NCBI RefSeq assembly: GCF_020686945.1
Contig: NZ_JAJEPR010000005.1
Location: forward strand, 1 to 64,000
Reading direction: 5' to 3'
Source: Limivivens faecihominis
Lineage (GTDB): Bacteria; Bacillota; Clostridia; Lachnospirales; Lachnospiraceae
DNA: 64,000 nt
In this document: one piece after another, positions 15,527 to 22,862 of the stretch
How the letters are laid out: each line of letters starts with the position of its first letter
Position numbering within the stretch: the first letter of the stretch is position 1
Program-made: the position numbers and the translations under genes
The notes under the pieces: model-generated
What the model was told of the DNA's origin: nothing
Databases searched by the model: none
What the model saw: the letters and a program-made list of their open reading frames with translations, nothing else

Positions 15527-17842
15527 TCAGCCCGTACTTCTCTCGATATCAATGACGCTCTCAACCTGCCGGATCTTGGCAATGATGGAATTGAGCTCCT
15601 CCTTGCTGTGTACGTCGAAACTCATCGTGATGGTCGCTTTTCCCTGCTTGTTGGTCCGGGAATTGACGCCGGTCAGGTCGATCTTCATCTCCGTGAGGAT
15701 CTTGGAAACATCCACCAGCACGCCGGTACGGTTGTTGACATAGATCTTGATCTCTGCCGGGAATCGCTCGTTGGGATTGTCCGCCTCTCCTTCCTGCCAC
15801 TCTGCATCGATCAGGCGGGCTCTCTCCTCCGCGCTCAGGTTGATGATGTTGACACAGTCGGTCCGGTGAATAGACACACCTCTTCCGCGGGTGACAAAGC
15901 CCACGATCTCATCGCCGGGCACCGGAGAACAGCACTTGGAATAGCGGACAGCCAGATCGTGAAGGCCTCTCACCACAATGGCACTGTGATTCTTGCTTCT
16001 GCGGTGCTCGATCTCCTGGGCATGTTCCACGACAGATTCTACGAGTTTTTCATCGGTAAGCTCTTTTTTCTTCTTCTTCTCGTAACCTTCCACAAGCTTA
16101 TTTACGACCTGACCTTCCTTGAGGCCGCCGTGGCCAATGGCTGCCAGGATGGAATCCCAGTCCTTGAAGCCATATTTCCGCATGACCGCTTCCATCAGGT
16201 CATTTTTCAGAAGATCACTCAAAGGAATGCCCTTGGTCTTACAGTAGGTCGCCATGAGTTCTTTTCCTTTGATGATATTGTCATCCTTCAGCTCATTTTT
16301 GAACCACTGGTTTATCTTGTTTTTCGCCTGGGTGCTCTTGACGATCTTGAGCCAGTCCCGGCTGGGCCCCTTGGAGTTCTGGGAGGTAATGATCTCGATC
16401 CGGTCTCCGTTCTGGATCACATAATCGATATTCACCAGTTTTCCGTTGACTCTGGCTCCTACCATCTTATTTCCGACCGCACTGTGGATACTATAGGCAA
16501 AGTCGATGGGTGTGGAACCGTTCGGCAGGTTTTTCACATCGCCCGCCGGTGTAAAGCAGTAAACACTCTCTGCAAACAGGTCCAGGTCACTTTTCAGAAG
16601 ACCCATGAACTCCCGGTTATCGGACATGTCCCGCTGCCACTCCAGGATCTGACGAAGCCAGCTCAATTTCTCTTCTTCCTGCTGGGCCGCCGGTTTTATG
16701 CCGTTAGCCGCCTCTTTGTATTTCCAGTGGGCTGCGATACCGTACTCGGCGGTACGGTGCATCTCAAATGTACGGATCTGGATTTCAAAAGGCTGGCCAT
16801 TCGGACCAATCAGGGTCGTATGAAGAGACTGGTACATGTTCTGTTTCGGCATCGCGATGTAATCCTTGAAACGGCCCGGAATCGGCTTGTACATCTCATG
16901 GATGATACCTAAGGCTGCATAACAGTCTTTCACCGTATCGACGATGATACGCACCGCAAAAAGGTCATAAATCTGATCCAGGGTCTTTTCCTGGTTGACC
17001 ATCTTTTTATAAATACTGAAAAAATGTTTGGCACGGCCGTCTATTTCGGCTTTGATCCCGGCCTTGTCCATCTGCTCGCGGACGTCTTTTACAATGCTCT
17101 GGACAAATTTCTCGCGCTCGCTTTTCCGGAGGGCAATCTTTTCCACGAGGTCGTAATAAACCTCGGGTTCCAGATATTTCAGGGAAAGGTCATCCAACTC
17201 CACCTTGATTTTTGAAATACCAAGACGGTGAGCGATGGGCGCATAGATCTCCATGGTCTCTCGAGCCTTTTCCTTCTGTTTCTCCGGCTTCATGTACTTC
17301 AGTGTACGCATATTGTGGAGACGGTCCGCCAGCTTGACCAGGATGACCCGGATATCCTTGGCCATCGCCAGGAACATCTTACGGAGGTTCTCCGCCTGCT
17401 CTTCCACCTTGTCCACTTTATAGGACAGCTGAGTCAGCTTGGTGACGCCGTCAACGATGACCTCCACCTCTTCGCCAAACTCCTGCTTGATCTCCTCCGG
17501 TGTCATGACCGTATCCTCCACCACATCATGAAGAAGGCCAGCCACAATACTCTCCTTGTCCAACTCCAGATCAGCCAGAATGATCGCCACACAGAGAGGG
17601 TGAATAATATAAGGCTCACCGGACTTGCGAAGCTGCCCTTTATGCGCCTCGTCAGCAATATGATAAGCCTTTTCTATCATGGAAATGTCCGTGGAAGGAT
17701 GGTATTTCTTTACGCTGTCGATCAATTCTTTGTATAGAATATCCGGGCTGGTAAAATCTGCCATGGTCTTCACACTGGCATCCGCTTTTTTCACTTCATC
17801 TACTTTATAGTTGCCGCTCTCGTCTTTTGCCATATCCATCAC
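15527..17842 (-). CDS. rsh: bifunctional (p)ppGpp synthetase/hydrolase (RSH)
   Basis: A 771-residue RelA/SpoT homologue that makes and degrades (p)ppGpp in the stringent response. An HD hydrolase domain lies in the first 200 residues (AHKGQLRKSGEPYIIHPL, HDVVEDT), then the synthetase domain (FAVRIIVDTVKDCYAALG, NMYQSLHTTLIGPNG, EIQIRTFEMHRTAEYG), TGS (VYCFTPAGDVKNLPNGSTPIDFAY) and a C-terminal ACT domain. The HD residues are intact, so hydrolysis should work. The start is GTG at 17842 or ATG at 17839, both with a weak ribosome site. It lies 36 bp downstream of apt, in the usual apt-rsh order. Confidence 0.95.
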   Translation of the reverse strand: MMDMAKDESGNYKVDEVKKADASVKTMADFTSPDILYKELIDSVKKYHPSTDISMIEKAYHIADEAHKGQLRKSGEPYIIHPLCVAIILADLELDKESIVAGLLHDVVEDTVMTPEEIKQEFGEEVEVIVDGVTKLTQLSYKVDKVEEQAENLRKMFLAMAKDIRVILVKLADRLHNMRTLKYMKPEKQKEKARETMEIYAPIAHRLGISKIKVELDDLSLKYLEPEVYYDLVEKIALRKSEREKFVQSIVKDVREQMDKAGIKAEIDGRAKHFFSIYKKMVNQEKTLDQIYDLFAVRIIVDTVKDCYAALGIIHEMYKPIPGRFKDYIAMPKQNMYQSLHTTLIGPNGQPFEIQIRTFEMHRTAEYGIAAHWKYKEAANGIKPAAQQEEEKLSWLRQILEWQRDMSDNREFMGLLKSDLDLFAESVYCFTPAGDVKNLPNGSTPIDFAYSIHSAVGNKMVGARVNGKLVNIDYVIQNGDRIEIITSQNSKGPSRDWLKIVKSTQAKNKINQWFKNELKDDNIIKGKELMATYCKTKGIPLSDLLKNDLMEAVMRKYGFKDWDSILAAIGHGGLKEGQVVNKLVEGYEKKKKKELTDEKLVESVVEHAQEIEHRRSKNHSAIVVRGLHDLAVRYSKCCSPVPGDEIVGFVTRGRGVSIHRTDCVNIINLSAEERARLIDAEWQEGEADNPNERFPAEIKIYVNNRTGVLVDVSKILTEMKIDLTGVNSRTNKQGKATITMSFDVHSKEELNSIIAKIRQVESVIDIERSTG

Positions 17843-17878
17843 CGCTTTCTGTATCGTTTTTTATTTTATATAGGAAAT

Positions 17879-18403
17879 TCAGTTTCCTTCGTAGCTGATG
17901 ACAGAAGCCACATCGTAGCCTTTCAGGCGTTCTCTGCCTTTCAGGCCTTTGAGCTCCATCAGGAAGATTACCTTGACAACCTCTCCGCCCAGACGCTCGA
18001 TCATCTTGATACAGGCCTCCACGGTTCCGCCGGTAGCGATGAGGTCATCCACGATAACAACCTTCTGGCCCGGTTTGATGGAATCCTTGTGCATCTCGAT
18101 TGTAGCGCTGCCATACTCCAGATCATAGTCCTGAGAAATAGTCTCCAGCGGAAGTTTGCCTTTCTTACGCACCGGAACGAAGGGCTTTTTCTCTTTATAT
18201 GCGATGGGCACACCAAAGATAAAACCTCTGGATTCGGTTCCGACTACCACATCAAAATCGACTCCTTTCAGAAGATCATCCATGGAATCGATGGCCAGCT
18301 GCAGGCCTTCTGCGTCATTCAGCACACTTGTGATATCACGGAAAATAATACCCGGTTCTGGGAAATCCGGAATACTTCTGACATATTCTTCAATTTTTTT
18401 CAT
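17879..18403 (-). CDS. apt: adenine phosphoribosyltransferase
   Basis: It converts adenine and PRPP to AMP in purine salvage. At 174 residues it is full family length. The PRPP-binding loop VVIVDDLIATGGTVEAC is intact, and IPDFPEPGIIFRDIT at the N-terminus is the Apt signature. GGAGG precedes the ATG. It is the first gene of the apt-rsh-hydrolase-hemZ cluster, an arrangement common in Clostridia, linking purine salvage to alarmone metabolism. Confidence 0.95.
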   Translation of the reverse strand: MKKIEEYVRSIPDFPEPGIIFRDITSVLNDAEGLQLAIDSMDDLLKGVDFDVVVGTESRGFIFGVPIAYKEKKPFVPVRKKGKLPLETISQDYDLEYGSATIEMHKDSIKPGQKVVIVDDLIATGGTVEACIKMIERLGGEVVKVIFLMELKGLKGRERLKGYDVASVISYEGN

Positions 18404-18454
18404 CTTCTTATCCTCCAGTCTTATCTATGGATGCCTTTCGGCGGCATTTTTATT

Positions 18455-18515
18455 CCCCTGAAAAACAGCGAATCAAACAGTCATGCCTGCATGGATATCT
18501 GACGACCGCCACAAG
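18455..18515. repeat. dispersed repeat with CATGC-GCATG core, copy 2
   Basis: Inverse-oriented relative of 10033-10089. Shared blocks are ATATCCATGCA, GCATG, TTG and TCG in register. The roughly 295-bp gap between apt and the tRNA holds this repeat and otherwise nothing I can assign. Confidence 0.6.
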
Positions 18516-18698
18516 GGACAAATACTCTTTCAACTATAGTAGTATAACATCGGGAAAACATGATTGCAAGCCACGATACACAAAAAGGCTCCACAGAACA
18601 TCGACTGTTCTATGAAACCCTGCCCTCATGATAACTACTCAGGATTTTTCTCTTATACCCTAAAACCGCAAAGGAAAAAATCCTGTAAAACGAAAAAG

Positions 18699-18782
18699 TG
18701 CGGAAGGCGGGACTTGAACCCGCACGGTATTGCTACCACAGGCACCTGAAGCCTGCGCGTCTGCCAATTCCGCCACTTCCGC
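18699..18782 (-). tRNA. tRNA-Leu (CAG)
   Basis: An 84-nt class II tRNA: acceptor GCGGAAG pairs with CTTCCGC, discriminator A, long variable arm, T-loop GGTTCAAGTCC. The anticodon loop TTCAGGT between CAGGC and GCCTG gives anticodon CAG. CCA is not encoded. It is identical to the genes at 19119-19202 and 19707-19790. Confidence 0.95.
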
Positions 18783-18830
18783 ATTTCATTTCTTATGAAC
18801 TTTTCTGTGCTGTCTCTCAAGCACAGGTTT

Positions 18831-18859
18831 ATAATACAACAGGAATTTCTGTTTGTCAA
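18831..18859 (-). promoter_or_regulatory. promoter of minus-strand tRNA-Leu(CAG)
   Basis: -35 TTGACA (18854-18859), 17-bp spacer, -10 TATTAT (18831-18836). Confidence 0.8.
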
Positions 18860-18926
18860 CACCTTTTTTGAATTTTTTTATTTTTTTCGCTAGTTTAAAA
18901 AATTTTGAAAAATTCGAAAAAAGTAG

Positions 18927-18955
18927 TTGACGAGTGGCAAAAACGATGCTATAAT
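18927..18955 (+). promoter_or_regulatory. promoter of the plus-strand tRNA-Leu pair
   Basis: -35 TTGACG (18927-18932), 17-bp spacer, -10 TATAAT (18950-18955). A TGTTCCTGAGGAACA palindrome follows before the first tRNA. Confidence 0.85.
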
Positions 18956-18994
18956 CTGTCTTGTTCCTGAGGAACACAAAACTTCACAGAGTGA

Positions 18995-19078
18995 GCGGGA
19001 GTGCTGGAATTGGCAGACAGGCTAGACTAAGGATCTAGTGTTGGCAACGACGTGTGGGTTCAAGTCCCATCTCCCGCA
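18995..19078 (+). tRNA. tRNA-Leu (AAG)
   Basis: An 84-nt class II tRNA with acceptor GCGGGAG/CTCCCGC and discriminator A. The anticodon loop CTAAGGA between CTAGA and TCTAG gives anticodon AAG. First gene of a two-tRNA transcript. Confidence 0.93.
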
Positions 19079-19118
19079 TCTTTCTTAAAAGTTGGATGTG
19101 TTGTTCGAAGAACAAAAT

Positions 19119-19202
19119 GCGGAAGTGGCGGAATTGGCAGACGCGCAGGCTTCAGGTGCCTGTGGTAGCAATACCGTGCGGGTTCAAGTCCCGCCTTCCG
19201 CA
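19119..19202 (+). tRNA. tRNA-Leu (CAG)
   Basis: Second gene of the plus-strand pair, 40 nt after tRNA-Leu(AAG). The sequence is identical to the minus-strand CAG copies. Confidence 0.95.
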
Positions 19203-19238
19203 TTCTTTTGTTTTTTAAAAAGAATTGCAGGGATGAAT

Positions 19239-19273
19239 AAAAGAGTCAGACCGAAAGGCCTTGGCTCTTTTTT
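19239..19273 (+). terminator. terminator of the plus-strand tRNA pair
   Basis: AGAGTCA pairs with TGGCTCT (one G-U pair) around a GACCGAAAGGCC core, followed by seven T. Confidence 0.85.
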
Positions 19274-19339
19274 TGTATGGTGGCTTTGAAAAGCCACCGT
19301 GGAATATAACGAGAGGAAAACCATCGGTGTTGCGCCAGT

Positions 19340-19440
19340 CCCACCCCCTCGTGTCTCCCCTCCAGAGCACGCCAGGAAATAGGGGGCTTACGTCAGACTG
19401 GCATGCCAGGAAATAGAGGGGCTTACGTCAGACCGGGAGG
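19340..19440. repeat. tandem pair of about 36-bp repeats inside the tRNA inverted duplication
   Basis: GCCAGGAAATAG, then G-rich bases, then GGCTTACGTCAGAC occurs twice in direct order (near 19370-19401 and 19406-19438). The whole gap 19274-19641 holds no gene; its outer edges (GGTGGCTTTGAAAAGCCACC near 19279 and the complementary GTGGCTTTGG near 19636) are inverted copies of one another. Confidence 0.65.
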
Positions 19441-19641
19441 TAACGACGATGTTTTCCAAGTTGCAGACATAAAATCAGCCAAACAATTACTCGTTTATTC
19501 TCTTGTTTTCAACTTGTAGACAAAGATTTAACCACCATTGCTGTTGTGATATATTAATAAGTAGAAAGACGGACACACCATGAGCGACTCTGATGGTTAC
19601 CCCCCTGCATATTCCCGTAGAGGCTTCCAAAGCCACTATAT

Positions 19642-19674
19642 AAAAAAAGAGCTAAGACTTCACATCTTAACTCT
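19642..19674 (-). terminator. terminator of the minus-strand tRNA pair
   Basis: On the minus strand, AGAGTTAAGA, a short loop, TCTTAGCTCT and a T run; one G-U pair in the stem. Confidence 0.8.
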
Positions 19675-19706
19675 CATTTCCGCAATTCATTTTAAACAAA
19701 AAAGAA

Positions 19707-19790
19707 TGCGGAAGGCGGGACTTGAACCCGCACGGTATTGCTACCACAGGCACCTGAAGCCTGCGCGTCTGCCAATTCCGCCACTTCCGC
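19707..19790 (-). tRNA. tRNA-Leu (CAG)
   Basis: Third identical copy of tRNA-Leu(CAG), second gene of the minus-strand pair. Confidence 0.95.
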
Positions 19791-19824
19791 ATTTTGTTCG
19801 CTGCATCCAACTTTTTAAGAAGGA

Positions 19825-19908
19825 TGCGGGAGATGGGACTTGAACCCACACGTCGTTGCCAACACTAGATCCTTAGTCTAGCCTGTCTGCCAATTCCAGC
19901 ACTCCCGC
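19825..19908 (-). tRNA. tRNA-Leu (AAG)
   Basis: Second copy of tRNA-Leu(AAG), first gene of the minus-strand pair. The pair mirrors 18995-19202, giving an inverted duplication. Confidence 0.93.
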
Positions 19909-19947
19909 TCGCTCTATGAAGTTTTCTGTTCCTCACGAACATTTAAT

Positions 19948-19976
19948 ATTATACATGTAATTCCGCCATCTGTCAA
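19948..19976 (-). promoter_or_regulatory. promoter of the minus-strand tRNA-Leu pair
   Basis: -35 TTGACA (19971-19976), 17-bp spacer, -10 TATAAT (19948-19953): full consensus in both boxes. Confidence 0.88.
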
Positions 19977-20169
19977 CCACTTTTTTCAATTTTTCCAAAT
20001 TTTTTTATCCACCAGAATATACTAAAAAGCTTTCAATCATCCAAGCAGAGTTGCAGGCAAAGCAACCGTCCTGATACTCACGAACATTTAGCAGTTTTGC
20101 AGAATATGAACAATGCAACACGTCAAACCATCAGGGACAGAAAAAGCCATTAACTCCGTCCCCAGTGGC

Positions 20170-20439
20170 TCATCTCACATGGAAGCCGCTCTCCTCGATA
20201 ACATCCATATCCATGCAGCTCATGCGGTCGATCCACGCATAACTCATTCTCTTCAGCTGTTCCAGCAGCTTCGCGATGGCCGCCGGGTCGCCCTGAACTT
20301 CCATCTCCACACTTCCGTCCCATTCATTTTTCACCCAGCCTGTAAGGCCAAGGCCAGAAGCCATCCATCTGGCTCTGGAGCGGAAGCCCACACCCTGGAC
20401 GTTTCCGTAAAAACAAAAATGTTTTCTTACTTTCTTCAT
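20170..20439 (-). CDS. acylphosphatase
   Basis: An 89-residue acylphosphatase: YGNVQGVGFRSRARWMASGLGLTG is the family signature, containing the phosphate-binding loop and catalytic Arg, with the catalytic Asn in GWVKNEWDGSVEMEVQG. It hydrolyses acyl-phosphates in the cytosol. I start it at the ATG at 20439 after GAGGAAG; the longer frame adds eight residues that are not conserved. It lies downstream of the RNase P RNA gene, separated by a terminator, so it probably has its own promoter or relies on read-through. Confidence 0.9.
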   Translation of the reverse strand: MKKVRKHFCFYGNVQGVGFRSRARWMASGLGLTGWVKNEWDGSVEMEVQGDPAAIAKLLEQLKRMSYAWIDRMSCMDMDVIEESGFHVR

Positions 20440-20461
20440 TCGATCTTCCTCTGGATAAAGC

Positions 20462-20487
20462 AAAACCCGCAGCGGACCGCGGGTTTT
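20462..20487 (-). terminator. hairpin between rnpB and the acylphosphatase gene
   Basis: AAAACCCGC pairs with GCGGGTTTT around an 8-nt loop, shortly after the 3' end of the RNase P RNA on the minus strand. Confidence 0.75.
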
Positions 20488-20518
20488 CCTTCTATATATA
20501 ATATACTTTTTTAATGAG

Positions 20519-20862
20519 CAAAACGATAAGCCGGGTTATGTCGTTGGATGGTCATCTATCTAGGCCTGCTGTTGCCAGCAGGCTCAAGCGACCTACCTGA
20601 GACCGACGGGCCGCCGTATGTCTCTATTCGGTCTTGCTTCGGATGGGGTTTACATGTGCCCCGTCTGTTACCAGCCGGGCGGTAGTCTCTTACACTGCCC
20701 TTCCACCCTTACCCGCCAAAGCGGGCGGTTCATTTCTGTTGCACTGTCCTTGGAGTCGCCTCCACCGGATGTTATCCGGCACCCTGCCCTATGAAGCCCG
20801 GACTTTCCTCGTCTGACACCTTTCGGACTGTCAGCCGCGACCATCTGTCTTACTCATTGCAT
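20519..20862 (-). ncRNA. rnpB: RNase P RNA, bacterial class A
   Basis: The ribozyme subunit that matures the 5' ends of tRNAs. On the minus strand the conserved elements appear in order: GGTCGCGGCTGACAG near the 5' end, GACGAGGAAAGTCCGGGCTT (CR-I), AGGGTGCCGGATAA, the TGGAGGCGACTCC arm, GTAAGAGACTACCGCC, ACAGACGGGGCACATGTAAA, and the 3' CATAACCCGGCTTATCG. The arrangement is class A (ancestral) rather than the Bacillus class B. End coordinates are approximate to a few bases. Confidence 0.93.
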
Positions 20863-20922
20863 AAGAGAAAAGGCAGTCTTGCCGGATTTCTCCATTCAGC
20901 CTGCCTTTATGATCCACTTATC

Positions 20923-21279
20923 TTAAGCCAGTTTGCTCTTTGCCAGCTCTGCCAGAGTCTTGAAGCCCTCAGCATCGTTGATAGCCATGTCAGCCAGGAT
21001 CTTTCTGTTCATCTCAACGCCAGCCAGTTTCAGGCCGTACATGAATTTGCTGTAGGAAAGACCATTCATACGAGCTGCTGCGTTGATACGAGCGATCCAC
21101 AGCTGTCTGAACTGACGCTTTCTCTCTTTTCTTCCTGCGTAGGAGCTGGTCAGAGCTCTCATGACAGACTGTTTTGCGATTCTATACTGTTTGGAACGTG
21201 CGCCTCTGTAACCTTTTGCCAGTTTCAGGGTTCTGTTATGTCTCTTCTTAGCGTTTAAGCCGCCTTTAATTCTTGCCAT
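20923..21279 (-). CDS. rplT: 50S ribosomal protein L20
   Basis: 118 residues, full length. It starts MARIKGGLNAKKRHNR and is rich in Lys and Arg. L20 binds 23S rRNA early in large-subunit assembly. In Firmicutes it also represses its own operon by binding the leader RNA upstream of infC, and such a leader is visible at about 22130-22272. Last gene of infC-rpmI-rplT. Confidence 0.98.
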   Translation of the reverse strand: MARIKGGLNAKKRHNRTLKLAKGYRGARSKQYRIAKQSVMRALTSSYAGRKERKRQFRQLWIARINAAARMNGLSYSKFMYGLKLAGVEMNRKILADMAINDAEGFKTLAELAKSKLA

Positions 21280-21307
21280 CTCTTAATTTCCTCCTTCAGT
21301 CTTTCGA

Positions 21308-21505
21308 TTATAAATACGGTAAAATCTTCTTCATGTTCTTGAAGTTGGTAGCGTCCACGATTGTAGCCTTTCTCAGGTTTCTCTTTCTCTTCGTGGTCTT
21401 CTTGGTTAAGATATGGCTCTTATAAGCTTTATTTCTCTTTAATTTACCGGTTCCTGTCTTTTTGAAACGTTTTGCAGCTGCTCTGCTGGTTTTAATCTTG
21501 GGCAT
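21308..21505 (-). CDS. rpmI: 50S ribosomal protein L35
   Basis: 65 residues, MPKIKTSRAAAKRFKKTGTG start, highly basic, a component of the large subunit. The middle gene of the infC-rpmI-rplT operon, with AAGGAGG before its ATG. Confidence 0.98.
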   Translation of the reverse strand: MPKIKTSRAAAKRFKKTGTGKLKRNKAYKSHILTKKTTKRKRNLRKATIVDATNFKNMKKILPYL

Positions 21506-21593
21506 TCTTATGTTCCTCCTTATTCTGAATCTATCTGCGGTTATGACACCGCACGGTCAAACCCGAAGGCTTTCCCCTATTTTAACTGCGTGA

Positions 21594-22100
21594 TTAGCGT
21601 TTTTCAGTTAAAAACATTGTCATATTTCGACCCTCGATCTTCGGGGGCTTATCCACACTGGCGACATCCTTCAGCTGTTCTGCGAAGTCGTCCAGGATGT
21701 GCTTGCTGCTCTGCATATGAGCCATCTCGCGTCCACGGAAACGCAGGGTAACTTTTACCTTGTTGCCTTTCTCGATGAACTTTCTTGCCGCTCCTACCTT
21801 GGTATTCAAATCATTCACGTCAATATTCGGTGACAGGCGAACTTCTTTGACCTCGATGGTCTTCTGTTTTTTCTTAGCTTCTTTTTCTTTTCTGGCCTGC
21901 TCGTAACGATATTTTCCATAATCGATAATCTTGCAGACGGGCGGTTTAGCCGCAGGAGCAATTTTTACCAAATCAAGCTCTGCCTCTTTTGCCATCTTCA
22001 TAGCATCTCTGGCAGACATAATACCTAACTGTTCTCCGTTTTCTCCAATCAAGCGGATCTCCTTATCGCGGATCTGCTCGTTAATCATTAATTCGCTAAT
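21594..22100 (-). CDS. infC: translation initiation factor IF-3 (ATT start codon)
   Basis: A 168-residue IF-3 that keeps ribosomal subunits apart and proofreads the initiation codon. The N-domain (NEQIRDKEIRLIGENGEQLG) and C-domain (VKVTLRFRGREMAHMQ) are complete. The best start is ATT at 22100: GGAGG lies 9 nt upstream, whereas the first ATG (22088) is 21 nt from it and the in-frame upstream ATGs lie in the structured leader. An AUU start is the classic means by which IF-3 represses its own translation, known from Escherichia coli. A longer frame to 22250 is open but has no ribosome site. Confidence 0.93.
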   Translation of the reverse strand: MSELMINEQIRDKEIRLIGENGEQLGIMSARDAMKMAKEAELDLVKIAPAAKPPVCKIIDYGKYRYEQARKEKEAKKKQKTIEVKEVRLSPNIDVNDLNTKVGAARKFIEKGNKVKVTLRFRGREMAHMQSSKHILDDFAEQLKDVASVDKPPKIEGRNMTMFLTEKR

Positions 22101-22129
22101 TGTTTTGCACCTCCGTACCGTTGTTTGTT

Positions 22130-22272
22130 CATGATGATCAGCGGACATAAAAAAAGATGGACGCGATTGTCCACCATACAAATGCCCCGTTTCAACAGGG
22201 AAATCTATGAACCGCCAGTCACTGACTCGTGCTGAGGTGAGAGTGGACACTCTGCTTTCTTTTCTTAACCTG
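22130..22272 (-). promoter_or_regulatory. L20 leader (ribosomal-protein autoregulatory RNA)
   Basis: It lies between the promoter at 22277-22305 and infC. The RNA ends in a terminator hairpin (TGGAC, GTCCA, then TCTTTTTTTA; 22148-22173). The upstream part contains CCTCAGCACGAG and CAGTGACTGG plus long-range complementary GGAAATCTATG/CATAGATTTCC arms, as expected for the Firmicutes L20 leader. Binding of L20 should favour termination. Confidence 0.82.
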
Positions 22273-22276
22273 CACT

Positions 22277-22305
22277 AGGATACCATAGATTTCCCACATT
22301 GTCAA
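22277..22305 (-). promoter_or_regulatory. promoter of the infC operon
   Basis: -35 TTGACA (22300-22305), 17-bp spacer, -10 TATCCT (22277-22282). Confidence 0.8.
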
Positions 22306-22320
22306 CAAGTTTTTTTCAAA

Positions 22321-22644
22321 TTATTTTCCACAGTTACAATGGAAAGTTCCGCACTGGGTTTCTTCCTTCTGTTTTGCAGAAGAGCCGTCGATATCGATCT
22401 TCGATGCGGTACAGCACTGACCCTCGTTGTACTGACAGTGACAGGCCTTACAGCCCACGTCGATGGTGGCGCTGGGAACGCCGGCGCTGCTGGTCACTCC
22501 GTTTCCGGTTCTGGCCATAAAGCTCTCACAGCAGGTTTCTCCCGGCTGCTCGGCCTCTTTTCCTCCGACGGTGATATCTCCCTTGCTGCAGTACTCTCCT
22601 TTGTTGTAGATACAGCTCATCGCTGAACAAACTAATAACGGCAT
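22321..22644 (-). CDS. DUF1540 domain protein (two Cys-rich repeats)
   Basis: 107 residues from the ATG at 22644, preceded by AAGGAGG at good spacing; the longer frame is repeat sequence. It has two DUF1540-like modules: CSAMSCIYNKGEYCSKGDITV with a later CCESF, and CKACHCQYNEGQCCTASKIDI with CGTFHCNC. The regular cysteines suggest metal binding; some Clostridia express such proteins in sporulation, but the role is not established. It stands alone between thrS and the infC operon. Confidence 0.85.
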   Translation of the reverse strand: MPLLVCSAMSCIYNKGEYCSKGDITVGGKEAEQPGETCCESFMARTGNGVTSSAGVPSATIDVGCKACHCQYNEGQCCTASKIDIDGSSAKQKEETQCGTFHCNCGK

Positions 22645-22689
22645 GATACTACCTCCTTTTTTATTGGCGCACAGTAACCATTCAGGAGT

Positions 22690-22815
22690 CACTATCCCGC
22701 GAGGTGTTTTGGCATGAATATGCCAAAATCCCGAGGGTTGCATGCAAAAATCCCATCGCCAAAGGCGATTTTCATTGGATTTTTGCTCGTAACTGTGAAG
22801 GTACTGAACAGTTGC
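22690..22815. repeat. cluster of small palindromes downstream of thrS
   Basis: TTTTGGCAT-GA-ATGCCAAAA-type hairpin near 22714-22735; nested arms AAAAATCC/GGATTTTT enclosing ATCGCC-AAA-GGCGAT (22745-22785); then GTAACTGT...ACAGTTGC (22789-22814), the last being a member of the GTAACTGTTCAG family also at 37940-37966 and 50949-50994. Confidence 0.7.
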
Positions 22816-22862
22816 GTACAGAAGCAGTATCTGCCGTTATCTCATTTTTTATTCAAAAAAAT

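Noticed and set aside
19360..19440. CRISPR-like repeat array
   Set aside because: Only two adjacent units, no uniform spacers and no cas genes anywhere in the window.
19580..19843. 87-codon plus-strand frame across the minus-strand tRNAs
   Set aside because: Translation of tRNA sequence in reverse; no independent coding evidence.
21594..22250. Longer 218-codon reading of infC
   Set aside because: Its extra 50 codons coincide with the L20 leader and its terminator and have no ribosome site.
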